Shown in pieces: positions 45,690 to 58,230 of a DNA stretch of 64,000 nucleotides. The notes beneath the pieces are model-generated. The model searched no databases, had not been told where the DNA came from, and saw only the letters and a list, made by a program, of their open reading frames with translations. The DNA comes from Paralvinella palmiformis. Lineage: Eukaryota; Annelida; Polychaeta; Terebellida; Alvinellidae. The first letter of the stretch is position 1. The number at the start of each line of letters is the position of its first letter. The stretch covers positions 611,501-675,500 of the forward strand of contig JAODUP010000014.1 of assembly GCA_025642065.1 (NCBI GenBank). The letters are read 5' to 3'. Made by a program: the position numbers and the translations under genes.

Positions 45690-47538
45690 GTGTCCAGACT
45701 TATCCCAAGCCAGAGATACGAAGAGATTTTGGTGGCGTCTGTGGTCTGATAATGGTAGACCAAGGGAAGGAGAAATATATAAATGTTATAAAAATGTGAA
45801 GAAATTATTCCGTAAATTATCAAGACTTAAAAAGCTCGTACAATAATATGCACGACGCAACTATTAAACTTATCATAACGCCGGATCAAGTCCTTCAATG
45901 TATAAAAAGACTGAAAAGAAACAGTTCACCTGGAATAGATGGAATATGTGGAGAATTTCTTATAAATGGCATGTCTGACGCCCTTTCTAGTCATTTATCA
46001 TATTTCTATTCGTGTATACTCTCTTTTAATTGTGATCCTGCGATTTTTAATACCGGTGTTATGGTGCCAGTTCTTAAAAACCAACCCTTAACCCTAGTGT
46101 TGCTGCGAATTATAGACCTATTATTGTATCTTCTATTTTTTCTTTAAGTTAATAGTTTCCTTTAAGGATATTTCAATAAATAATAATCAATTTGACTTTA
46201 GGTTTGACACTTCGTCGTATACAATGTAACTTCCCTATTGAATGATCTTATGTGTAGTGGTAAATACACTGGTTCTAATATGTTTATATGCAGTTTAGAT
46301 GCCGAGAAATGTTTTGACTCTATATGACACGACGGTTTATTTGATAAATTATATAATGTTTTACCTGGCAATTCTTACGCAAATGGTATTCTAATCTAGA
46401 TGTTGTCATCAAATGGGATGGTTATATACACTATAGCACATATTTGTGGTACTCGCCAAAGAAGTATACTTTCATGTGCTTTATTTAACTTATTTATGTC
46501 TGGTTTAATGCTTGAATTATCTCTTTGTGAACACGGGGTACGTGTCGGGAACCATTTATATAACTCGTTTGTTTATGCTGATGATGTCTCTTTATTTAGT
46601 ATTACCGTTCCAGGTCTACAAAAAGTGATTGATATATGCACAGATTATTGATCCCTGTAACGTTTTAATTTCGGCATCAAAAAGACAAAATGTATGACGG
46701 TATGTAAAGGCTAGGGTTGTTTTACGACAACGCCCCAATCGTATCTGAAAAACAAACCTATACAAACTGTGAAAGGCACGGATATACTGGGTGTAACTTT
46801 TAATAATAATGTTAAATACAACGACTATGTCAGTACTCGAATTCAAAAAGCTGAACGATGTATGTTTTCAATAAGCAATATTGGTATGTCATATCCAGGT
46901 TTAAATACAAAAAGCAAAGTTTACTTATATAAAACGATATGTTTGCCTACTTTATTATATGGTGTTGATTGTATATCTGTGAGTGTCAAACATGTCGCTA
47001 AGATTCAGTCTACACAAGGCAACATCATGAAATACGTTTGTGATCTCATCAAAAGATCTCATCATAGTAATTTTCTTCAAGCTCTTAGCATAACTGGTGC
47101 GAATACTCTTTTAAATGAATATAACAAGTGTTTATTTACCAGAATATTTCAAAATGATTCACCAACCAGTAAAACCTTGGTGTATATTTTATTGATTTAT
47201 TTGTCACTCAAAATATCTGAATACCTGGCACATTAGTAAATATAATTGTTGCTATGGGTATTTCTCCCGCTAGTCTTATTTTCCCAGGTTGTAAGAATTC
47301 TAGTCAATCTTCATACGCTGCTGATGGTCTCGTCGACTCACTATGTTATACAACGATAACTATATAAAGCCATGGTCTAACGAGTATCTTTTAGTTAAAC
47401 TTTTAACAAAATCTTCTTAAATATTATTGCTGTATTAAGCTTGTATTGTTCTTGTTTATAGTATGTTGTATTTACTTTTATCCTGTATTTTCTCCATTCT
47501 ATGGGGGTTGAATAAAATACTAATAAATAAATAAATAG
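45690..47538 (+). pseudogene. LINE (non-LTR retrotransposon) 3' part with broken reverse transcriptase
   Basis: A pre-RT stretch reads RFWWRLWSDNGRPREGEIYK in one frame. At 45848-46147 comes the RT start (CIKRLKRNSSPGIDGICGEF). Near 46290-46360 follows the first catalytic box, LDAEKCFDSI-stop-HDGL, where TGA replaces the usual Trp. At 46400-46651 come a degenerate RQRSILSCALFNLFM and the catalytic FVYADDVSLFS. At 46769-47236 lies the C-terminal region (GVTFNNNVKY, then KHVAKIQSTQGN). It ends with AATA units (47510-47538) as a 3' tail. The order and motifs fit the Jockey/CR1 group of LINEs. Few stops per kilobase suggest moderate age. The 5' half and endonuclease are absent. Confidence 0.9.
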
Positions 47539-49227
47539 TATGAGAACAAAAGCCACATCAGAGATCAATTTAACAGGACAAGGATGCATAAAATCGACCA
47601 TTGGTACCACTAACCTAGCAGACCTATTATAATCATAATTTCGGATTACAAACATGATATCAATATTAATCAATCAACATCGGCTCTTCAGTGTGTATAA
47701 AATTAAATTTAATAAATTATCGCGAAGTCACTAATGTTCTACGTATTGAATGAATACTAAAAGAAATATTTTCTGGTGTGTTGTCATATAAAGTATGTCG
47801 GTAGTCGAATTCTGAAACGTTACAGATCGGGAACTATTTTTCAACTAATGCGCCAAATAGTTGGGTATATAGTATAACTGTTTTTGTATTACTATTATTA
47901 TTATTATTATAATCCTTTGGGAAATAAAAGGAGTTCAGATAAAAACCGACAGACAGGAGTAACAGTGATCTGACAATATGTATTAGGATTATGTACTCAG
48001 ATTAGAAATATTGAAATATTGACTGTGATACGACACGTGTCTATTCGACAGCCGAATGGCGCGCGTGCGCGCGGGCACGCACGCACGCACTTAGAGCTGT
48101 CAAGTGGTCAGTTATACGGATCAACTCCCCGGACAACAGTTTGACCCGGTTCGAGACTTAGGGTCAACTCGGCCTTGATGTTCAGATAACTCGGCCATCA
48201 GTTGACCTGTAGACTTCTAGTATCTCAATATGGACAAAATACAACTGTAGCACTTACTCGCAAGTTATCGTCGTAAATGTCTACTACAAAATATCACATT
48301 TTAAATTAAATTATCTTTACGCTGTAATTGCGTGTAAGCGTCCCCTAAAGGAAAATCAACAAATTCTAAATTAATTATAAACAGTAATTTTTTTTTAAAA
48401 CATATTCTACCTATAATAAAATGGGTGCGGGCGCGCGCTTGCACACGCCCACAGAAAAATATAAAATTACGGAAATATGAATTATTGTGGAGTTTCCTTT
48501 ATGCCCATAGAAGATTCTATTCATGCAGAAGGTCAAAGGATGACCTCCATAAAATGCGGCTATATATTTGGCTACATTCAATAATGTAAGCAATACGTCT
48601 TTTGTTTATAGTATACAAATGTAAACACATATTACGTAGGTGTAAACATACGATGTGTGAGCTTTAAAAAATTTACATAATCCCAAATGTCATTAATTCA
48701 TAGATATCTGGGTAAACTACCCTTCTACTTGACGTGATATTTAATCAGGATGCATTCGGATACTCAATCAAATTGGCACAACATCAACACTTAGTAGACA
48801 TGGCTAGAGATGTTAATCGATTTGTTCTAAAAATAATAATCGATTTTCAGATATTTAGTGGCCCTTCATAAATGGTACTCGAGATATTTAAGAAAGTACA
48901 ATGTGTATTGATATTATAACGATTTGAGGCGGCAAGTAGAAGATGGAACACCGTACGGATATAGTTAGACCTGGCTATGAATTGCGGCGCTCTAGGACTA
49001 TGGCCAATTCGGCTATCCGTTTAGCCATAAAGGAGCCCATTTAATATATTGCACGTGATTATCTTGCTAACATCAGACAAATATACATAAATTATTTAGT
49101 GCCAAATAAATTATATACCAAGTTGGATACGGTTTATATACACTACACGTCATGGTTGACTGAGTGGTGGACAGGTTTGTCAACTAACATTATTTCGCTG
49201 GTCAACCCACTTGTACTATGATATTAG
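47539..49227. other. AT-rich intergenic stretch
   Basis: (TTA)n at 47891-47911 and GC/GCAC alternation at 48058-48092. No gene is recognised. Confidence 0.6.
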
Positions 49228-49371
49228 GGCCCCTCCGTGGCCTAACTGGTAGCGCGGTTGGCCACGGATCTATAGAACCTGGGTTCAAACCCGAGGGCGG
49301 GCTATGTCAGAAGGGTGTTTCACCCATATAGCCTACACTGCGCCAAAAAGGTGGCCGTAAAACACCAACAT
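49228..49371 (+). mobile_element. Diverged, deleted SINE-A copy
   Basis: Head CCGTGGCCTAACTGGTAGCG with B box GGGTTCAAACCCG, then CAGAAGGGTGTTTCACCCAT and GGTGGCCGTAAAACACC. The body is shortened, and it is the most diverged copy here. Confidence 0.8.
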
Positions 49372-49985
49372 TTACTTGTACTATGTTGTTATCTCTAGAT
49401 AAACCAGGTATTTAATAAATACATAATTGACTAAAGCAGCTGCTCTTCGTATTGTTCTTTCCTTAAACAAACAGATTGACTAAAAGATGTATAAATTATG
49501 TAATTATATCATTACTTGTGTCACTTTCTCATAATTTCTAGTTGTCGTCGCCGTTGATTGAGTTTTCAATATAATTGTTGTTGTCCTTTTTTTAAACCCA
49601 CAGTATTACACATTATTATTATTTTTAGCTGAAGGAGTTTTCTGTCGTGAAATATAAATGCGTTGACATCGACTACCTACGACTAACTATGACGACCATG
49701 TTTATTTCCAGGCAAAGCAGGTATTGCAATCATCACGATTTCCATTATTTATCACGTTCATTATCACTATATATATAAAACAACATCGATTTACACGCAA
49801 ACAAACGCCACGTATTCATAATGTTTCACCATCACAATATTGATTAACACAATAGACTGTTTCACCGCCCCATCTGGACGCTGCTAATCCTTACATCACA
49901 TAAACATCGTACATTATCCAGTATATCTTATCATGGGCATGAGTTCTGGTTGTTTCTTGACTGACCATTCGTATGCTATCCAGCG

Positions 49986-50285
49986 TCAGGCGTCTAACTG
50001 GACATCGAGTTCGCCAAATACCTCTTCTAAGGGTGTCAGATGGCATTCCAAAACGAAGAAGGCCATCCCATCCAAACGTCCGATGTCTGATGAAGAACAC
50101 TTCGTATTCCATAGAATGCCGAATAATGCCGAAAGCAGCTTCTTTGCTGTTGTCCGACGGTCCGCGTACAACGCGTTGACAATTCCTTCGTCGGGCGAGT
50201 ACTCTAATAGGCCATTCACCTCGTCGTCCACGATTGAGCAAAGACTTGTGTTATTGTCGTCTAAAAGGATCCGATCGAAATAGTG
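49986..50285 (-). other. Possible coding exon, minus strand
   Basis: The frame is open from upstream of 50285 to TGA at 49986-49988 and reads as a plausible protein (FDRILLDDNN, then LLEYSPDEGIVNALYADRR, then KKLLSALFGILWN). Composition is acidic with hydrophobic helices, and GC and CpG are higher than the surroundings. No in-frame ATG with good context and no family match is recognised. Overlapping frames of 116 codons are open on both strands, which weakens the call. Confidence 0.25.
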
Positions 50286-51269
50286 GCCAAGTGGCCAAGT
50301 GGATACAGCGTTCGGTCGTAACGCATGACCCTGGCAATACGATCCGATGTAATTCTGAATGTCGTAGAATCTCGATTAACTTTCGAGAATGTTTGTTAAC
50401 ACGCTGAGGAACTATAAAAGGTCTAACTTTTCACTTAGGTTAGAGAAGAACTTCGACGCCAGACTAGTCGGACGTGTATCAATATACATGGTTCATATAG
50501 GTAGGATTTATTTAGTTATTTGAACCCAGAATAAAGCTGAGGTCAGCATCTGAGGTGTCGAAATGTTTTATATACAGGTTTCTTTTGGACCACAGAAAAT
50601 TACTGTTGAATGTAAACTGTGGTGTCAAAATAGTTTATGATATGTATGTAGCAAGTCACCAATGAATCACACGCACGTATTGTTTGTTGCGAGCTGTGGT
50701 ATCAAATGGTGTTTTTACGTGCTTCCGCTTTTTGTACGTAGCCTGCATGTAGCCGCTTTCCTGTGGGCGTGACATATTTGTCGCGTACGAAAAGCGAATT
50801 AGCTGGTTCCCACAGGCTGATGAGTAGACCAGACACATTCTTAGGTATACGCATACATTTATCGATATGTGGAGGTACTGAACATTTAATTTTTAGATTA
50901 ATGTATGTATAGTTGTATTTGTATTAATACATCGCTTTATAGTAAAATTGTGTTTTTGTCACACACGTGAAAACTGCCAGTAGATCAAATAAAGACCTTT
51001 CTTTGTCACTTCTTCAAACATTCCGATATATTTAATCTTTTCAAGTTCTCTTAATCTTGTTCGTTTTCGTGCTGGAACCATTTGATGTGGAAACCCAGGG
51101 AATAATATGTGGTATTGAATGACAGAGATTCGATTACTGCGAACCAAGAAATCGTAGCCTAGTTGTGAGAAGAGTCATTGGTAGGTTTATATGTTTACTG
51201 TCTTGAAATATATGTATGTTGATCTTCGGCCTTGTTCTTGTTTACTGACTGCTGCACTTGTAACTTGTT
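50286..51269. other. Intergenic stretch, nothing recognised
   Basis: No supported gene; the short minus frames lack motifs. Confidence 0.5.
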
Positions 51270-51556
51270 GAAATGTGGGGTAGAGGCTCCTGGCTGTCGC
51301 CTATTGGGCAGCGCCACCTGGTGTTGACTTCTGTTATTATGACGATGGGCGAACTGGAAGTTGTTTAACTCGGTGGCACCTCAGTTTACTATAAAAGTCA
51401 CATTCGGAGGAGAAAAAACCTTACCAGTTGCCTGGTTGGGCTAAAAACTCCTCCTACTATAATGTCGCGGCCGGGATCCGAACCTCCGGCCTCCCGAACA
51501 GCATGGACCATGGGTACGGAAGTCCGACGCTCTTATCCACTAGTCCCTAGGGCGGT
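51270..51556 (-). mobile_element. tRNA-headed SINE, third family
   Basis: On the minus strand the head reads GGGACTAGTGGATAAGAGCG (A box) and GAGGTTCGGATCCCGGCC (B box). A body of about 190 bp follows, ending near GGCTGTCGCCTATTGGGC. It is unlike SINE-A or SINE-B. The 3' border is uncertain. Confidence 0.7.
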
Positions 51557-51864
51557 CTGATCCGTCCTTGGTATGTGTGGGGATCTTTCTGGAGAAGTGG
51601 GGTTATGATGTCTGGTAGGAATGTTGATTTCCTTATGAGCAATGCTGCTAGGTGGCGGTCTGGAAGTTTGTAGTCTTCCGGGCGGAGATGACCTTTAAGT
51701 ATTCGCCGGTGCTTCGGGTAGGCTGGGCAGTTAAGCAGATAATGTATCGGACCGCTGCACCTAAACCGCACTCTTATGTAAATTATGACACTCCACCATA
51801 CAGAAAATACATAAACAAAAAGTGAATGATATATAATCAGATTCGGATAAAAAGCATTTATAAT

Positions 51865-51919
<55 letters not shown>

Positions 51920-52328
51920 GGTTGAAAGTTAAGTTAAAATAGATTGATATGAGCTAGTAAGACAAAAAAGATGGTAGCCTGACCAAAATGATATTAGTTT
52001 GACAACAGAAACGTACATGCTAAGTTCATCCAGCTGAAGGTTGGGAGGGGGAGCACTTTAAGCTCCCTGAGGCGCAAGCAAATTGGAGGTGCTGATTTGG
52101 TTTTGAGCCATTTAAAGCACCTATTTGACATAAAATGCCACGTTTCATTGTTTTATCAACTACTTTATATTATTTTTGAAGACAAGAAGAGAACATGGTA
52201 ACCTGGTGACAGTTTTATTATCCAATATATTTTTACATTCCAATGACAAAGAGTCTGTTAATGAATAATGAATAGCAAATTATTTAAAACAATGGTATAT
52301 TCAATCAGTCTATCGTATAAGCGATCAA
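51557..52328. other. Intergenic stretch
   Basis: A TA run at 51863-51916. No gene is seen. Confidence 0.6.
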
Positions 52329-52565
52329 TGTTTACATCCCCTTATAATGCCCCCCCCCTCCCCCCGCTTGTAATGGCACTTTAATAAATCGATATTATTA
52401 TTACATTATTCTGCTATTACATGGACTTGTATTTAGAATGCAAAAGTTGCGATCTTCGATGGATCTTTTCGACAGCGACCTATTCAGTTACGTTCGAGGT
52501 AAGAATTGAGTCAGTGCGTTGACTGTTCATTACACTATTTTTAGCGATTTTATCCCGTGTGCGGT
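52329..52565 (+). repeat. Dispersed repeat F, copy 2
   Basis: Matches the reverse complement of 23080-23279. It has about 34 extra bases near 52438-52474 (GCAAAAGTTGCGATCTTCGA and onward), so either this copy has an insertion or the other a deletion. Confidence 0.85.
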
Positions 52566-53697
52566 GTTTATGTTCAGAAGTATGTGTTTGAAGCAATGGT
52601 ATGGAATTATTGCAGATGAGTGATGATATATTTGGATTGGATGACAAATTTTTCAATATTGTGTTCTTCATCTGTAGAAAAGTAGTCATTTAGACACACC
52701 CATGTATTCTCAGATTGCCATGAAATTACATGAAACACTCAGTATTCCAGTAAAATATTTGTAAATGTTCAGCTATTTTTCTTCAAACTTAGTCTGGAAT
52801 TGAAATTGAAGTTTGCTACAAAACAAATTAAGCCACAAATTAATTTACCATTTAATTTTTTCATTCAGAAATATTTCTTCTATGACAATCCTATTTGGAA
52901 TATAAACTATTCGGAGTAGGCATTCCAAGTAAATACCCGGAGTAGGTATTCGGAGTACCTAATCTTGGTAAAAGGGTAAAAAATAGTAGGTTAAAAAAAA
53001 TGGAATTGGAACTGATAAATTTGGAATTGAATTGGAATTGAAAACTTTTGATGTGGAATTGAAATTGACCAAATGGAATTGACCCGATGTCTGATGTCAA
53101 CCAACCTGCTATAACGATCGCCATGTAAGCTACTGGTTGTTGGTATAGATATTTATTTAAAAGGAATAATTTTCATGTCCAAAACATTTTACAACTCCGA
53201 ACAATTGGCACATTCTTTATATCTGAGAGCGTTGCTGTAGGCATCGGCAGTGATCACTGCCAGGACTGTCCGCTCTTCTTGATAGCTTGATACCTGTGTG
53301 TGTCAGTGTGTGATACGACACCATACTTCTACACCACACATGTTGTTGTTGAGTTATTTAGCCTTAGTGATTATGACACCGGAAACATTTTGCCGAGAAG
53401 TGACCCGCACCCCCCCCCTTAAGAAAACAAATCCGACAAGCACGGGTATAGTCAGATTCGAGTATATTCCAGCTTATTGTGAAAGTACTGAAGTAAACTC
53501 CACGTTTTATTAGAATAATAAAGAGGACCAATATTCAAAAAATGAAATAAAAAAATAGATAGTCATACTCAAATATTATGGTCCTAACTTCCATATGGAT
53601 CTGTGAGTTATTATTAATGACGGTGGCTGCAACGATGATGATGATATTAATAATGTAAATATAATAATGTTACTTTAGTTTCAAATCTTCAGTTTAT
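52566..53697. other. Intergenic stretch
   Basis: GGAATTGAAATTG-like units recur at 52795-53090, a degenerate local repeat. No gene is recognised. Confidence 0.5.
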
Positions 53698-53754
53698 GTA
53701 ACCTTTTTAGATACGAGTAAAGCTTTTGACACTCGATGTTTATTAAGAGGTTGA
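53698..53754 (+). pseudogene. LINE reverse transcriptase fragment (first catalytic box)
   Basis: Reads VTFLDTSKAFDTRCLL before a stop. LD-x-SKAFD is the first Asp box of LINE reverse transcriptases. Only this short block survives; its neighbours are AT-rich. Confidence 0.6.
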
Positions 53755-53962
53755 TTGTAAGGTAGCCAAAGCATATTAGAAGTGTATCGTCTCTTGAAAT
53801 GTTTAAATCTGTTTGAAACACTTACTAAATTAGTGGCATGATGATTAATATTAATACATTTGTCAAAAAACGCGTGTTTAGACGATTATACAAGTCAAAT
53901 ATGCTTCCTAAAATCATACATTTCCAAATAAAAGAAAAACTTTGACTTAACGGCAGGATCCA

Positions 53963-54008
<46 letters not shown>

Positions 54009-55309
54009 TAGTAAACAAGTCACATTAGAAGTCAGATTACCATACAATGATCCAAGAATGCAGGTTCATATTGTAAATAACGAAGGTCAAGATTTGCCCA
54101 GGAACAAACAACAACAACAAGAAAAATATACATCAATGAAATGGATACTTTTTGAGAGTATTTTCTAAATGGAATTGAAAATATCCAAACATTTAGTCTG
54201 ACCAAAAAAAAAAAGAGATACACAATATGGTCAACTGTGACCACTTTTATTGTAGACTGTTGTGATTTTAAAGCACAAATTACACATTATAAAACACGGA
54301 CAGATAATGATGGACTAACCAAATTTGTAACTGGCCTATTCAGAACATCACGACACTTCTTAGAGAACAATATTTAACAGTCACTAAAAGGTCTAGATAT
54401 TTAAAGAGGCTTTTGATCAAACTTACAAGCATCAAACATATAATACTGAACCAAAACAGTGACTAAATAGACTGTTGAGCTGTGTACATGGTTTTAGTAT
54501 TCAAGAACTGGTGATGATCAGTTCAGATTTGTATGTGAATATTGGGCATTTAGGGTTGAGCTCAGTAAACCTTTTACCATTCAGGTTTTTAGGGGGTTTT
54601 TTTTAGCCACTTTGAATACTTCATTTGTGTTCAGTCTTTTATAATAATCAAGTTAAACACTTTTGGTGCTGGACGCAATAGGTGGGGGAGACCTTTTTGG
54701 GTAGGATTTTGATACTTAAATTAACAATATTTTACTGAATGCAGTGAGTATGTTCACACAAATCTAAGCCTATATAAAATAGTTTTTTAGCATAATGTTA
54801 CTTTAATTTGGGAATATTTGACTTTAGAGGAATAATTGGTTGAGAAGCGAATTGCCAGGGAAACATATCCCCCAAGCACTGGAAATTGTGACACTAGGAT
54901 TCTAAATCTAACTTGTATTTTGCAGTGCAGTGTTCTATAACCACAATATAGTCCAGACTATATGAACAAAATGCAATGGAAAATTTACATTTCCCGAATT
55001 TTTTTGGCCAGTCTCCAGATTTTTAGATTAAAATCATTGGCTTAGTTAGTACATGTATATGTTTGCATAAGCTTGTAATTTACGTGATTTTGTAGTATTT
55101 TCCAACAGTCCTGACTGCAGAATCAGGCAGTATATTAAGAATAACAAGTATAACTATTTTACAGATGTTATCCAATTCTGTGTAATTTTATATAAACATT
55201 CTGCCAAACAAAACACGCAAACACACATTGATAGAAACATAGAAACAAGCAAAACATTCTGGTATAATACACAAATTAAAAAGAAGTATTAGGGTGACAT
55301 GTGGGGGGG
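53755..55309. other. AT-rich intergenic stretch
   Basis: A TA run at 53967-54009. No gene or family is recognised. Confidence 0.6.
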
Positions 55310-55566
55310 GTCCGTCCATCTCGGCTCGTCGACTTCGGCCCATGTCGACTTCGGTATTCCAAGCGATTAACATTAAAATAGTTGCTCCCATCATAATGCC
55401 AAAAGGCCGAGATCGACTGGGCCGAAATCGACGAGGGTATCGTAAGTATGTGTTGATCTCGGCCCATATTACATTAAAGTGTTATTTGTAGATGCGTGTA
55501 TGTGCGATCCCCTATCGATTATATATATATATATATTATATAATTATACATATAATTATATTTGTA

Positions 55567-55627
<61 letters not shown>

Positions 55628-55935
55628 TAGATAGACAAATATATATTCCCGCCAACCTTGTTTACACGCACAACTCAAACACGCCCAACAACCACAGTCT
55701 ACTCAAAGAAACAATGCTAGAGCCGATATATAGACATGATAATTAGAAAGCGTAAAAGGAAGTAGACATTCAAGTAACATTTTATTTTTGTACACAAATA
55801 CACATACCGGTATATTTAATTAGGCCGGCCATTTAATTATACACAACCAAACATAGGAATACCACTTTAACAACCAAATAGGTGGGCCGAGGTCGACATG
55901 GGCCGAGATCGATGGGCCGAGATCGACGTGAGTCG
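55310..55935. mobile_element. Inverted-repeat element E with 'tcggcccatgtcgac' words
   Basis: The left side (55316-55345, with further words to 55475) has CGACTTCGGCCCATGTCGAC. The right side (55885-55932) has the reverse complement words GGGCCGAGGTCGACATGGGC and GGGCCGAGATCGA. A long TA run (55567-55622) lies between them. No target-site duplication was found. A third arm with the same words stands at 60354-60403, so the true borders are uncertain. Confidence 0.6.
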
Positions 55936-57320
55936 ACTATGGGTGTATCTTCAAGTTGAAGTTCACAATAAATATAAATTACTATTTGTGGTTTATGTTT
56001 TATGATGACAACTATTTATGGGTCTTTGCTGATTTGAGTTAGTAATTAGAACAACAAACTTTCATGTTAGAATATGCCCTATATGAACAGAACTAATAAG
56101 AATTAAGGAACAATCACAAAAAAATACTGCATCCAAAGTGTTCTTCTTAGAAAACAACTTATACATAATTAAATTAGATATACATAAGAAGTATCCAAAT
56201 GTAACAGGAAGTCATTATTCACCTGGCTACCGGTTCCCCAGTGAAGATTTGTCTCCTACCCGCCGATTTTGAGGCCTATCTTGCCAAATTTGAGGCGTCT
56301 ACTTGCACTAAGTTCACCAAAGATGACTGTCGAATCATCGCAGTTACTAATAAACTTTAGGCATAGGACAGACGACATTCAGAGAAACATTAATCCGTCC
56401 TCATTTTGTCATGACCCGGCTGGGCTTGCCAGCCACCCAGTGAAGATTTATGTCGTTGCGCACTCGGCAATGCCGGCTGAGCAAGAACTAAAATTTGCAT
56501 CTCTCTCTGTGTATTTGTGTGTGTGTGTGTGTGTGTGTGTGAACGCGAGCGCAAATAGTTATTTTCTCTCAGTGGTGAAAATATTGATAACGACAATTAA
56601 AGTAACATTTCAATTGTTACACATTAGAAATATGTGTTTGATCGTTTCATGGCGCTCAAATGTAGCATAATTTTCGTGATCACTATAAACCCAGAATCTA
56701 TTTGTAACATTACACAGAAACATGACACCAATATTCACTATTAATGGACAATGCACAGTTATATTTAGTTGCACAGTAAAAATTTAGATGATAGATCAAA
56801 CATCCTCAGAAAAGCCAGTCTCAATTTCGATTGATGCGCCTCTAGCGGGTTCTGTATGTTTTACGTGAATATTTGTATTATCGCTCCCGGTCCACTTACT
56901 AACCAATTAAGTAATCTGTTATTTTCGTTGTAAGCTGAAAAAAAAATATCGCATCCAAAGTGTTCTACTTTCAAATGGCTCATTTCAGTGAAAGTCGTCC
57001 TGTACAATTTAACCATGTACTCGATATCAACCATTTTCGAATTACGCAGAACAATATTTAGGCCATTCTGGCGCGTCATAACGCTCTCGTTTTTATGCGC
57101 CAATGATGTCTTCGTGTGAAAATGTATCACACACACACACACACACACGCATATTATTATTTTTATCTAAGTAAAATTTTAACGGGTACCTCTAATAATG
57201 CCGCTTTCGAAATCGTGCCTAATTATTAGCCCTTTTTGAACCCTGATATATTACTTTGTAATTAATTGGCATCGAGGCATGACATTTTAGGACTGAAACT
57301 TAAGCTGTGTCATATATCTA
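55936..57320. other. Intergenic stretch
   Basis: GT run 56513-56541 and AC run 57128-57147. No gene is recognised. Confidence 0.5.
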
Positions 57321-57322
57321 TC

Positions 57323-57750
57323 CAAAAACTACAATAAAATTAAGCTAAGGTATAACGCTGTGGTTGGCAAGTGAAACAAAAGTCTGGATTTTATCAAGTT
57401 CAATTGTTGTTCTGCCAACTTTGCAAGCTAATATCTTCAGAACCATGATAGTTCGCAATGTTCAATATGTACAGTTAAAATATATGTTCTTTTAATTTAA
57501 CCACAGAAATCTGGAGAGAAAAAATATGCTTTGATTTTTTGTATGGGTTCATATCAGCATGTGAGTTAGGTGGTAGGTAAAATATAATGATGTCATCTAT
57601 CCGAGTTGGCGACGATATTAAGTACCACTTGTTGTCGTATAATCCAAGAAAAAAGGGGAAAAACCTTTTTAAAAAACTACAATAAAAAATAAGGGATAAA
57701 GCTGTAAGTTGGCAAGTGAAACAAAAGTCTGGATTTTATCAAGTTGAATC
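57323..57750. repeat. Direct repeat of about 80 bp, two copies
   Basis: 57323-57405 and 57672-57750 share AAAAACTACAATAAAA and GTTGGCAAGTGAAACAAAAG, followed by TCTGGATTTTATCAAGTT. They lie about 270 bp apart, just before a transposase-like remnant. Confidence 0.9.
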
Positions 57751-57834
57751 GGAAGGTGGTCCTAGGGGCTTTGTGAAATAGGAACGTGTCTCATTATGTA
57801 TTTGTAATCACTGCCACCATCAATTAAATATGTC

Positions 57835-58230
57835 ATGCTATTCTCTGATACCTGCACCGGCCAAAACAGGAATAAGTTCATCGCCTCTGTTTTGCTATAT
57901 GCCATGAACATTGAAATCATCGTACATACATTTCTTGAACCTGGCCACACACAAATAGAATGTTACTCGATGCATGCAGCAAAAGAAGATGCAAAGAAAA
58001 ATACTTGCATTTCATCCAGCATATTTGGGAAACAGTTATACACACGGCACGTCGCAAGAACCCATAAATTGCTGTGCCCTTGAAATACGATAATTTCTGA
58101 AATTTAAAGAAGCTCCCAAAAGAGTTGTGTCAGATTGTCAAAGTTACCATAACATCAAAAAGGATCAACTCGTTGAAAATAAAATACCTGCGTTTCGACA
58201 AGAAAAACAAGAACAGTTTGCTAAGTGAAA
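57835..58230 (+). pseudogene. Transposon-derived DDE-like protein fragment
   Basis: The first 83 codons read LFSDTCTGQNRNKFIASVLL, then HTFLEPGHTQIECYSMHAA. The pattern S/Y-D-x-C-x-GQNRN plus FLE-x-GHT-x-x-E-x-x-S-x-H recurs in a widespread invertebrate transposon-derived family, resembling DUF7869-type proteins. The Asp/His/Glu spacing suggests an RNase H-like fold. A stop lies just before the Met and frameshifts follow, so it is a remnant. Family name from memory of motifs, not a search. Confidence 0.65.

Noticed and set aside
22134..49371. Genuine tRNA genes
   Set aside because: The tRNA-like boxes are followed by a shared SINE body and tail and the acceptor stems are not maintained, so they are SINE heads.
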